A DNA stretch of 64,000 nt from Chamaelirium japonicum (Eukaryota > Streptophyta > Magnoliopsida > Liliales > Melanthiaceae), in assembly GCA_947650365.1 (NCBI GenBank), contig OX393549.1, forward strand, positions 90,310,111-90,374,110. Reading direction: 5' to 3'. Both the position numbers and the translations under genes were made by a program. Of this stretch, positions 55,191 to 64,000 are shown in pieces; within the stretch, counting starts at the first letter, position 1; each line of letters starts with the position of its first letter. Below the pieces are notes generated by a model. That model saw only the letters and a program-made list of their open reading frames with translations. It ran no database searches and was not told the DNA's origin.

Positions 55191-56585
55191 GCGGTGCAAT
55201 AGCAGATTTCTCCCAGTCATCTTGGCAAAAAGGATGAAAAAACATGCTTTCTGGCAAGTATATTTTCTTTCAATCTCAAAAGAAATTCAGAATGTATAGT
55301 TTGGGATTTTCTTTGCAGAATTTAAAATACCACAATGGAATTCTACATCCTAATCCACTCTCTCCTTTAGCAGCTAGTGGATTCAGAAATCTTACTCTCG
55401 GAATACACCTTTCCCTTCAGGACCCACCTTAACTAAGATTTGGTGATTAGAATGTATTCAGAAATCACAGTTACAAATTCATTTTAGCCTTCAAAGCCTC
55501 TATTAAGTGAGATAGAATGCCAGAATGAATACCAAAATCCCAATCGCCAATCACCAATTTAGCAGAGAAGGGAACTTGGAAATACCACTTCCGAAGGACC
55601 CCCCTGTGAAATTATGAATTTGGTACAAAAAATGAATTTGGAGCTGCCAATACCAAATTCTTTGCGGGACATTGAAAGAAAGACAGAAAGAAGCCATTTT
55701 GGTGGGCACCTCTATTCGCCTCGCTGAAGTGGCCAATGACAATAGAGAATTAAAAATAACACTCTTAATAGAATGAAAAAATTTGAAGGGAATGCAGTTG
55801 ATGCCATACAATGTAATATGTTTCATTACTGAGATTGTGCAATGGGCTCTACATTATCTCCTTTGTGACAATGACTCTATTTTTTATTTTTTTTGAAAAG
55901 TACTCTTTCTTCTATTTTGTAAGTAGATGTGGGACTTTGCTTTGTTTTTTTTATTTATTTGTATGTATGTCTTCATTTCAGAATCCACGCATAATCTACA
56001 TCTCCAAGCCTCCTCCTGGGTAAGATTGGGATCATGGTGGAGTCATGGCATCAGACGTACGGATGGAGAGCTGTTGCCTGCAAATGGACGAACTTCCTCC
56101 GGTCACCAACTCTGCTACCATCTTTAGCTATTGTTTCAATGTGATGCTTTCCTCTTTGGTTGTAAGACTTTTTTTTTTGGAAAGGATTGTAAGAATGTTA
56201 TGCAGAGTTTTAATGCTCCTCGTCTTTAGTTAGATGTCTTTGTGGATGGCACAACTTTCCTTCTCAAGAGATCTCCTCTTTGGTTGTAAGACAGTTTTGT
56301 AGAGTTTTAATGCTCTTATTTAGTTAGATGTCTGTGTAGATGGCATAATTATCTTTCTCAAGAGATCACTTGCAGTTTGTTATTTTTTTAATGGTTGTGA
56401 ACATTGTGGGTCATAAACCAAGATCATTGGACACTAAGGTCTTGGTGACAAAAATTCATATATAAAACTTCTTTATGTTCTTGAATCGATTGTGGATCGA
56501 GAGCAATCATAAGTAGTTGGAAATTGAAAGGTTTACAATTATAGCAGGTTTGCAACTTTTGGAAGATTCTTTTCTAAATAAAAAT
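55191..56585. other. CACTA interior, unrecognised
   Basis: It contains the second exact copy of the 64-bp segment (55752-55815) and a patch with splice-like borders at 55980-56016 (TTCATTTCAG then IIYISKPPPG-type codons and GTAAG). No transposase domain and no family recognised. Confidence 0.35.
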
Positions 56586-57102
56586 AAATAAAAAAATATA
56601 ACTTTTGCCGACGCAGTTTGTGCCGGCAAAGGGTATATTTTTTTAAAAAAATTTACTATTACCGACATATATACTACGACAGTAAAAGTGCACATTTACC
56701 AACGCTATGTACGTGCGTCGGCTAATGTGAACTTTTAGCAACGCATCATGCGTCGGCAAAGATTAATCTTTTATCGACAGTCATCTCCTTTCGTCGGTAA
56801 ATATTTTAAAAATAGTTTAATTATAAAATTATAACACAAAATATTTCGTCGGCGAAGATAACGTTTTACCGACGCTTTGCTCTTGTGCCGGTAAACAATA
56901 TACTTTTGTCGACGCATTATGCGTCAGCATAAGTCATTCTTTTACCGACGCTTCATAACCGCGTCGGCAAATACTTTCCCAGACGCACTATTACTGACGC
57001 AGTGTCGGCGTTGGTTATTGCGTCGGGAAAGAGTTTTCCTGACGTTTTATTGATTATTCCCGACGTATTATTTCATCGGGAAATGTGTAATTTGTTGTAG
57101 TG

Positions 57103-57295
57103 ACTCGGCATAAACGACCGAATGGTCTGTAGGAGCACTCATGCGAAAATGACTGAATGGTCTGTAAGAGCACTTGACCTGAAATGACTAAATGGTCCGT
57201 AGGAGCACTCGCCATAAACAACCGAATGGTCTGTAGGAGCACTCATGCGAAAATGACTGAATGGTCTGTAAGAGCACTTGGCCTGCAATTGCCAA
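57103..57295. repeat. 35-bp tandem repeat, right of the CACTA element
   Basis: About six units with GAATGGTCTGTAGGAGCACT or GACTGAATGGTCTGTAAGAG, matching the left flank at 50462-50531. Confidence 0.8.
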
Positions 57296-57840
57296 ATAAG
57301 ATGCAGAAAGATTTACGGAGGAGGAATAAGAAGAAAGAGAAGGAAGAGATGGAGGAGGAGGCTTGGGCGAGGAGGAAGACGAAGGCAGGCGGTGGCATGC
57401 ACTACCGGTAATGGTAGCGTAAGAGGAGGAAGGAGGGAAGGGTAAAATTGTGATACGATAAAATAACCTCCATCTCAGAACTGTCTCAAGTAAAATATGG
57501 GTTCACAATGTTGCCGGCATATAGGATTATTTTACGTACATTGAATGTATGACTTACAGGCTGCCTGCCCACGAGAAAACAGTGTTGTATATAGAGGCTG
57601 CCAAAGTTAGTCTTTTAGACCCCCGGTTGCCGTAGAAGTTGAGGGTAGTTTGGTAATTTCGTACCGTATCACAAGATCAAGCCACCAGCTCGGAGCCAGA
57701 TTTATCTCATGCGGCTTATATGCGCTAGCCGCTCTTTGTTAGCTTATCTCGTTCTATTAAGCCCAAAACCTTCATCACAATATAATACAAAACTAGATAT
57801 AAACAAAAATCATCTTTTTGGGGGGAATGTGTGAGTGGTC
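57296..57840. other. Intergenic sequence
   Basis: A GA-rich patch at 57310-57390, otherwise nothing recognised. Confidence 0.4.
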
Positions 57841-57844
57841 CCTG

Positions 57845-58320
57845 ACAAACAATTCATTTAACCTAAAGGAATTTAAAATATTGTGGATGAAAATGCCCTC
57901 CACAGCATTTCAAATTTTCTTTCTGCATACCACCAAACCAGCAAACCTCCAAACCATGGAGCCACTACTCGCCGCCATCGAAGTTGCTCGCTGCCGTTGA
58001 ATCGAACATAAACCCAAGATCTATGGGCCATTGGATGAATCCTAGATCTAGGATTTCTTAACCTGGGACATAATGGTGGCAGTTTCTCATTGCCGCTGCT
58101 CGCCGCCATCGCCCCTGCGGTGACGAGCAACTGCAAACTCGTCGTGGTTGAGGTCGCTAGGGTCGTTGGGGTTGAAGTCGAGGTCGCCAGGGTCGTCGAG
58201 GTCGAGGTCGCTGGGGTCAAGGTCGTTGGGATTGAGCTCGTTGCTCCGATGCTCTCGCCACCGTCGCTCGTGTGCTCGAGAGAGATGGGAGAAGAAGAGA
58301 GGGTCAATTTTTAATTTCTG
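57845..58320. repeat. Relative of the dispersed repeat
   Basis: It shares the order GTGGATGAAAATGCCCTCC, a CACCACCA/CCGCC block and TGGGCCATTGGATGAA with parts of 59760-60060 and 38390-38570. A GAGGTCGCTGGGGTC short tandem (58150-58235) is inside. Ends unknown. Confidence 0.45.
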
Positions 58321-58787
58321 AAATAAATCAGGAATATATCGTTAATTGAAATGTTTAGCGATCCTGAACATGCGAAATTTGTTTTTTGTCGAGGACGCAT
58401 CACCAATTAACCCTCTTCTTTTTTTTCTCATAAGCTACTTATAATTCCACCCACTTATATGTTATTGTTGCACCTACTTAAACTAATTTCGATAGCTTCA
58501 TGACAAAGTTTATTAATGGCTTTGACCCAGTGAGCCATCAAAACCAACCAAAGTTGGTAGAACCTTCAAATGAGAGGGGGTGAAAATATCGTAAAAAACC
58601 ACGTATTAAGACAAACAGAAGAGCTACAAATGGGAAAGATCTCTGTTTTGTCCTATACTTCTCTCCCAAGTTAATCCAACGTTCCGCAGGAACACCAGAA
58701 ACGTGACTCTTTAAATTGCCCCTTCCCCCTCCCTCCCCCCCCCCCTCCTCCTCCCCCTCCTCCTCCTCCTCCTCCGTCTCAGCATCC
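58321..58787. promoter_or_regulatory. 5' flank of the HMA gene
   Basis: The last 70 bp before the ATG are C- and CT-rich (58720-58780), as in many plant leaders. No certain TATA box was found. Confidence 0.4.
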
Positions 58788-59087
58788 ATGAAGACCACCA
58801 GGATGCCGGGTTTGCTCTGCGGGTCCGACGTCTCCACGGCGGTCTGCGTTCCGGGCGATCCCCGGTCGATGATCCTGCCAAGGCGGCCGGACTGGACGCT
58901 CGTCGAGCACGCAAGGCTGATCGACCACAAGTACTACTCGCGCCTCCACGACCACCGGAGGTTCCCGCCGGGAGACCGGACGCGGCCGGTGACCCTTTCG
59001 ATGGTCACCAAGAGAGAGAGGGCCCTGCCGAGGACCCCATTGGTCCCCCCTCCCCTTCCTCCTCCGCACAATGGTCATGCTTTCCAG
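58788..59087 (+). CDS. HMA gene exon 1
   Basis: 100 codons from the first ATG after the CT-rich leader to the donor CAG|GTTCGG, phase 0. It encodes the STAVC motif and the linker. Confidence 0.88.
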
Positions 59088-60690
59088 GTTCGGCAGCTCT
59101 GTGCACTCCATGGAACTTGAGCGCTTCATAATGATAACTGCTGACCGAATTTTGAATATTATTTACATGAAATCCTTCTGAACTATTACTCATTTTCACC
59201 TTAACCCCCTGAACTAAAAAACTGAACAAATACCCCCTAAACACTCTAGGGTGGTAAACCCTTGAGAGAAAACATGATCTTTTATCATTTTCTGAACAAA
59301 TTGAGCTTGTACGGAGGGGGCTAAGTGAAGATATTTCATAGACTTATAGGGGGTATTTTGTTTGATTTTTTAGTTCAAGGGGGTTAGATGAAATGGATAA
59401 AAGTTCATGAGGGTTTTATGTAAATACTCTAAAAAATAAGAAGAAAAACTAGTTGAATTTTTTAGTGTGAGGAAAATTGCATATTTAGAAGAAAAGTGAG
59501 AAAAAAAATGTATTTTTTTTATTGGGTCCAACATATAGTATGGAAATTATTTCATAAACACCTGAATTCTTGAAGATATTGTCTTTCATGATAATTTATG
59601 GTAATGGGATGTATGCATAATGGAAAGACATCAAGAGAAACAGGGTTACTTTCCGATGATGACGTGGACGCAAAAGTATCAATCAGAGCCTAGTACTACC
59701 ACAACAGCCCTACCTAGTGGTGGTGCTCTACTCTGTTATGTGGAGGAATTGCAGTGGACCACTACACAATTTCTTCCTTTTCATTTGAGCTCAAACTCCA
59801 TGTGGACGAAAACATCCCTCACCACACTTCGAATTTCTGTTTGATGCTACTCATCCCCCCCCCCCCACACAGCCGCTGCCGCCACCGATGGACGAAACCG
59901 AACCCCACCCCGCCACCGCCTGATCGAACTGAACTTCACCCCGCCACCGTTGGACCTAACCGAACCCCCCTCTCCCCCCCCCCCCCCACATGGACCTAAC
60001 AGGAGATCTACAGACCATGAAATGAACCGTAGACATAAAAATCTCAACCTAAACCAATCCCAGTCGTCGTCTCTTGCGCTCGATCACCCTATCCGCCGGA
60101 CCAGGTGGCCCCTCTGCCATGGCCGATCGAGAGAGGAGGGGAGGTGAGGGTGGTCTTGAGAATTAAAAAAAGAAGAAGAAATGATTTATCTCAATGTTGG
60201 GTTGGTGGTTAAAGGGGATGGAGGTAAAATGAAAAGTTTCACTGGGTTTATCCTAATATAAGGTTGGTTAGAGGGGTCCTAGGCTAATAACCATAAAAAA
60301 AAAAAAAAAAAAAATTGTCTTCAATTACTATATATAAACATTCTTTCTCTTTTTGTGCTTTGTGCTTATGTTGGGTAGGTGGTGGTCATGAGAGTTGCAA
60401 TCCATTGCCAAGGCTGTGCAAGTAAAGTGAGGAAGCACATATCTAAAATGGAGGGTATCTTTGTCTTCAGAATTTCTTTTTGAGTTCAGTTGATAACATC
60501 AAATAAAAAAAATAATTCATTTCACCCATATTTTCTAGATAATTACAAAAAAAAAAAATTCTTGGCAGGGGTGACCTCCTTCAGCGTAGACCTGGACTCC
60601 AAGAGGGTGACTGTGAGGGGCTACGTTTCCCCAGTTGGAGTCGTGGAGAGCATCTCAAAGGTGAAGAAGGCTGAGCTTTGTCCATGCTGA
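58788..60690 (+). CDS. HMA-domain metal-binding protein, NaKR/HPP-like (three exons, 165 aa)
   Basis: The CDS joins 58788-59087, 60379-60454 and 60569-60690 with GT-AG introns and a total of 498 bp, ending in TGA. The N-terminal 100 residues are poorly structured: GLLCGSDVSTAVCVPGD is a short conserved motif like that at the start of the SODIUM POTASSIUM ROOT DEFECTIVE group, and a basic region follows. The C-terminal 65 residues are a heavy-metal-associated domain, VVVMRVAIHCQGCASKVRKH, VTSFSVDLDSKRVTV and VESISKVKKAELC. The CQGC pair is the metal-binding motif. Family members bind soft metal ions in the cytosol and some act in phloem ion loading. Which metal is bound here cannot be read from sequence. 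Intron 1 (1291 bp) holds a foldback MITE and a dispersed repeat. The gene looks intact. The downstream flank is duplicated. Confidence 0.92.
59150..59432. mobile_element. Foldback MITE in HMA intron 1
   Basis: ATTTACATGAAATCCTTCTG and CCCCCTGAACTAAAAAACTG at the left mirror TTTTTTAGTTCAAGGGGG and CATGAGGGTTTTATGTAAAT at the right; arms about 80 bp. Confidence 0.75.
59740..60313. repeat. Dispersed repeat, copy 2 (poly-A end), in HMA intron 1
   Basis: Homologous in pieces to 38260-38785, sharing GTGAGGGTGGTCTT, AAATGAAAAGTTTCACT and GGTTGGTTAGAGGGG words. It ends in about 20 A (60295-60314), which suggests a retroposon. C-runs at 59857 and 59976 produce proline-rich frames that are not genes. 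Confidence 0.6.
60379..60454 (+). CDS. HMA gene exon 2
   Basis: 76 bp after acceptor GGGTAG, encoding VVVMRVAIHCQGCASKVRKH and ISKME; donor GTATCT; ends in phase 1. Confidence 0.9.
60569..60690 (+). CDS. HMA gene exon 3
   Basis: 122 bp after acceptor TTGGCAG, encoding VTSFSVDLDSKRVTV to KAELCPC and the stop TGA. Confidence 0.9.
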
Positions 60691-60701
60691 GTTGGCCTAG
60701 G

Positions 60702-60879
60702 GTTAACTGTTGGGTAGGGTGGGATGTCCCCATAAGGATGATTGTTTAATTTTCAAATGTCTGCATTGTCTGGCTGCTGCTACTGTGGATTTATTTATAG
60801 CATTTGGGCTTTAATGGTTTACTATGACTAAGGTATATACATGTACCAAAAAAAAAGACTAAGGTATATATATATATAT

Positions 60880-60953
<74 letters not shown>

Positions 60954-61309
60954 TATGGTGCAGCGGATTAACGTCAGGCTAACGTGCAGCCAAGTTAATG
61001 GCCGCACGTGTATATTTTTTTTAAATTTTTTTTTAGGGTGATCATATATCCCTTGATGAGCCACATGTCAAAAATCAACTCATTCTAAGACATATAGGTG
61101 CATCAAATGTGCTCGATTTTATTGACCACCGAAATGAACTTGGGTTAACTCTTGGACAGTGTGGGTTGTCCCCATAGGCATGATTGTTTAATTTTCAAAT
61201 GTCTGCATTGTCTGGCTGCTGCTACTGTGGATTTATTTATAGCATTTGGGCTTTAATGGTTTACTATGACTAAGGTATATATATATCTACCCAAAAAAAA
61301 AAGACTAAG

Positions 61310-61312
<3 letters not shown>
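60702..61312. repeat. Tandem duplication of the HMA gene 3' flank
   Basis: 60702-60870 and 61144-61312 share ATGATTGTTTAATTTTCAAA, CTGCATTGTCTGGCTGCTGC and TTTACTATGACTAAGG almost without change, 442 bp apart. Each copy leads into a short A-run and then a microsatellite (GA in the first, TG/TA in the second). Confidence 0.9.
60883..60951. repeat. GA microsatellite
   Basis: About 33 GA units directly after a TATATATA stretch. Confidence 0.92.

Positions 61313-61398
<86 letters not shown>
61311..61398. repeat. TG then TA microsatellite
   Basis: Eight TG units, then about 35 TA units. It is followed by GCACCGC/GCGGTGC inverted words (61425-61535). Confidence 0.92.
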
Positions 61399-61402
<4 letters not shown>

Positions 61403-61545
61403 GAGAGAGAGAGATGATAAAATGCGGCGTGCGGTGTCGCACCGCAGCCGTTTGATGCACCGCTGCGTGCATCGCACGCACCGCAACGGTGCATCAGACG
61501 ACTGTGGTGCGACGCCGCACGCACCGCACGACGCACCCTAACACG

Positions 61546-62066
<521 letters not shown>

Positions 62067-62085
<19 letters not shown>

Positions 62086-62099
62086 AGGCTCCCTGCCCT

Positions 62100-62141
<42 letters not shown>

Positions 62142-62174
62142 AGGGCAGGGAGCCTGCACCCGAGGTGTAGCATC
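62067..62174. repeat. Perfect palindrome around a TA core
   Basis: GATGCTACACCTCGGGTGC, then AGGCTCCCTGCCC and (TA)n, is followed by the exact reverse complement ending GCACCCGAGGTGTAGCATC. Arms of about 53 bp without a mismatch. Confidence 0.9.
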
Positions 62175-62540
62175 GTTGCTGCACCTCTCGCTTATTTACC
62201 TCACTAGAAGTTTTGGAATTTGATAAAATTTTGTGAGGGTGTTCTCTAGGGTAAGATGATCATCCTCACAAATTTTCATCAAATTCCAAAACTTCTAGAG
62301 GGGTCAAATGGTTGAAGCAAAATCTACAGATTTTAACGGTGACTGCGGATAGCTGATTTTGCTTCGACCATTTGACCCCCTCTAGAAGTTTTAGAATTTG
62401 GTGATTTTTTGTGAGGATGATTATATTACCCTATACAACACCCTCACCAAATTTCATCAAATTCTAAAACTTTTAAGATATGTAAACAATGCCTGAGGTG
62501 CAGCAACAATGCTGCACCTCAGGTTCAGGCTCCCTTTTCA
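62135..62540. mobile_element. MITE with AGGGAGCCTG ends, in TA repeat
   Basis: AGGGAGCCTGCACCCGAGGTG at the left mirrors CACCTCAGGTTCAGGCTCCCT at the right. Inside, ACTAGAAGTTTTGGAATTTG mirrors CAAATTCTAAAACTT, and GTCAAATGGTTGAAGCAAAA mirrors TTTTGCTTCGACCATTTGAC. TA-rich sequence borders it on both sides. Confidence 0.78.
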
Positions 62541-62559
62541 CTATATATATACGAGTGGA

Positions 62560-63115
62560 AGCCCGTGCAGATCGGCACGCTGCCGGCGCCTTCGGTGTCG
62601 CTGCCAGCACGGCAATGACCTTCTTCGACGGTAAAACATAATCGGTCAACTTTGGCGTCAGCGCACACCTTCAACGGCAACAACCGGTTTCGATGGCTGT
62701 GCCCCGGTAGACCAGCGAGCCCTACACCACCATCACCGCCCGCTGTTAGGACGGTCGTAGTCCCCGAAGCGGTCGCTTTCAATGGCAACATCTGCAGAGA
62801 CCAAACTACATAGACCAAGGGGGGCTATGGCCACCCCTAAATTTTGGGTTGGGTAAATTACACTTTGCCCCTAAAGTTTAGTTCAAAAACACTTAACCCC
62901 CCTATAGTTTAAAAACTACATTTTGCCCCCCTACAATTTAGTTTTAATCAGATAAAATTTAATGAATGAGGGAATAAGTAGTTGACAAAAGTGGAGTATT
63001 GTGCTAACAATTCAAACTTTAGGGTGCGATTTGGAACAAAATAAACTACATGGGGCTTAAGTGTTTTTAAGCTAAACATTAGGGTGGCAAAGTGCAATTT
63101 ATCCTTTTGGATTTA

Positions 63116-63159
<44 letters not shown>

Positions 63160-63431
63160 GCCAACGCCCCCCCCCCCCCCCCCCCCCCCGCTCCCAAGTA
63201 TTTTTAAGCTAAACATCAGGGGGGCAAAGTGCAATTTATCATTTTGGATTTATCTATCTCTCTCATGCCCTCTCTCACTCCGGCTCTGGTGGCCCTGCCC
63301 TGGTAGACCAGTGAGCCAGTGAGCCCTACACCACCATCACCGCCCACTGTTAGGACAGTCGTCGTCCCCCGAAGAGGTCGCCTTCGACGACAACACCCGC
63401 AGAGACCGAACTACACGGACCAAGGGGGGCA

Positions 63432-63462
<31 letters not shown>

Positions 63463-63840
63463 CTTAAATTTTGGGTTGAATAAATTACACTTAGCCCCCC
63501 TAAAGTTTAGCTTAAAAATACTAACCCCCCTATAGTTTAAAAACTACATTTTGCACCCTTCAATTCAATTTTAATCAAATAAAAATTATGAAATGAGTAA
63601 ATAAGTAGTTGACAAAAGGGGACTATTGTGCTAACATTTTAAACTTTAGGGTGCGATTTGGAACAAAATAAACTACATGGTGGTTAAGTGTTTTTAAGCT
63701 AAACATATATCATGGGGGCAAAATACAATTTATCCTTTTGGAGTCATCTCTTTCTCTCATGCCACCCGCCCCCCCTCGAGTTAAGTGTTTTTAATCTAAA
63801 CATCAGGGGGGCAAAATGTAATTTATCCTTTCTTTTGGAC
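62560..63840. repeat. 600-bp tandem duplication with MITE-like core
   Basis: 62700-62830 and 63298-63435 share CCTACACCACCATCACCGCC, TGTTAGGACNGTCGT, GCAGAGACC and GACCAAGGGGGGC. The TAAATTACACTT...CTAAAGTTTAG block (62855-63110) recurs at 63478-63750 and in part at 63190-63240 and 63780-63830. CT tract at 63117-63156 and C-runs at 63167-63189 and 63434-63463 lie inside. No gene. Confidence 0.8.
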
Positions 63841-64000
63841 GATGTGATAGACCGCGCCGTAAGAAAGTGCTGCAAAGCAATCGGGTAGCAAATGCTTTTT
63901 AAATGGGGGACCATGGGCGAGAGAGAGTGTGTGTTCTTGCTATTGTATTGCTTTCTTGCAATTGCTTATGGCCCAATTGTGATAACACGCGATCTAGTGT
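63841..64000. other. Right edge, unassigned
   Basis: Nothing recognised. Confidence 0.4.

Larger units (their letters stand above)
50532..57102. mobile_element. Non-autonomous CACTA (EnSpm-type) transposon
   Basis: Left end CACTACAAGAAATTGC and right end AATTTGTTGTAGTG form the CACTA terminal inverted repeat, flanked by the 3-bp duplication ACT (50529-50531 and 57103-57105). Subterminal blocks (50550-50960 and 56590-57090) are full of short motifs such as TTTGCCGACGC, GCGTCGGCAAA and TTACCGACGC in both orientations, the usual binding sites for the transposase of this superfamily. No transposase gene lies inside, so mobility would need a helper. The interior holds a MITE-derived tandem array and possible captured sequence. 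Confidence 0.9.

Overview
The window is nuclear DNA of a flowering plant with a repeat-rich genome. Evidence: two plant host genes (a thylakoid-lumen FKBP and a plant-type HMA metal-binding protein), spliced introns, and nested plant LTR retrotransposons primed by initiator-Met tRNA. There are also CACTA, hAT-type and foldback DNA elements and long CT/GA/TA microsatellites. I cannot place the lineage below angiosperm. No bacterial, viral, CRISPR or rRNA features were seen. Layout 1-35.5 kb: almost everything lies inside one host gene on the minus strand. It encodes a lumenal FKBP-type peptidyl-prolyl isomerase of the FKBP16-1/16-2 kind. Exon 1 is at 35130-35525, exon 2 at 32107-32199, exon 3 at 16307-16367 and exon 4 at 16117-16185; the last exon lies beyond position 1. 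Intron 2 (15.7 kb) and intron 4 (over 16 kb) are filled with retrotransposons. Intron 4 holds a complete non-coding LTR element (203-10847, TSD ATACC), which carries a nested gag-only LTR element (4666-7277, TSD CGGTC) and a GC-rich foldback element. It also holds a deleted Copia (11986-15099, TSD GCTCA). Intron 2 holds a LINE scrap, an LTR element (17437-~23420) split by a chimeric element with antisense pol (17677-21627, TSD GTCTT), and a nearly full Copia (23796-30095) split by a solo LTR (28574-30023, TSD TATAT). A Copia/TRIM chimeric junction follows (30096-~30553). Intron 1 carries a foldback MITE and a 339-bp TRIM. Layout 35.6-50.5 kb: intergenic sequence with hAT-type MITEs, a LINE remnant, foldbacks, a tentative unrecognised multi-exon gene (43937-45394) behind CT microsatellites, and a 2.3-kb solo LTR (46016-48347, TSD ATTTT). 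Layout 50.5-57.1 kb: a non-autonomous CACTA element (TSD ACT) that contains a tandem array derived from a hAT-type MITE and some possibly captured sequence. Layout 57.1-64 kb: an intact three-exon HMA-domain gene (58788-60690), a tandem duplication of its 3' flank, MITEs in TA microsatellites including a perfect palindrome, and a tandem duplication to the right edge. The most unusual signals are at retrotransposon primer-binding sites. In two places a Copia LTR is joined through the PBS to a short TRIM-like unit. In a third, a captured antisense reverse-transcriptase fragment runs without a break into the PBS because its own codons spell the PBS complement.
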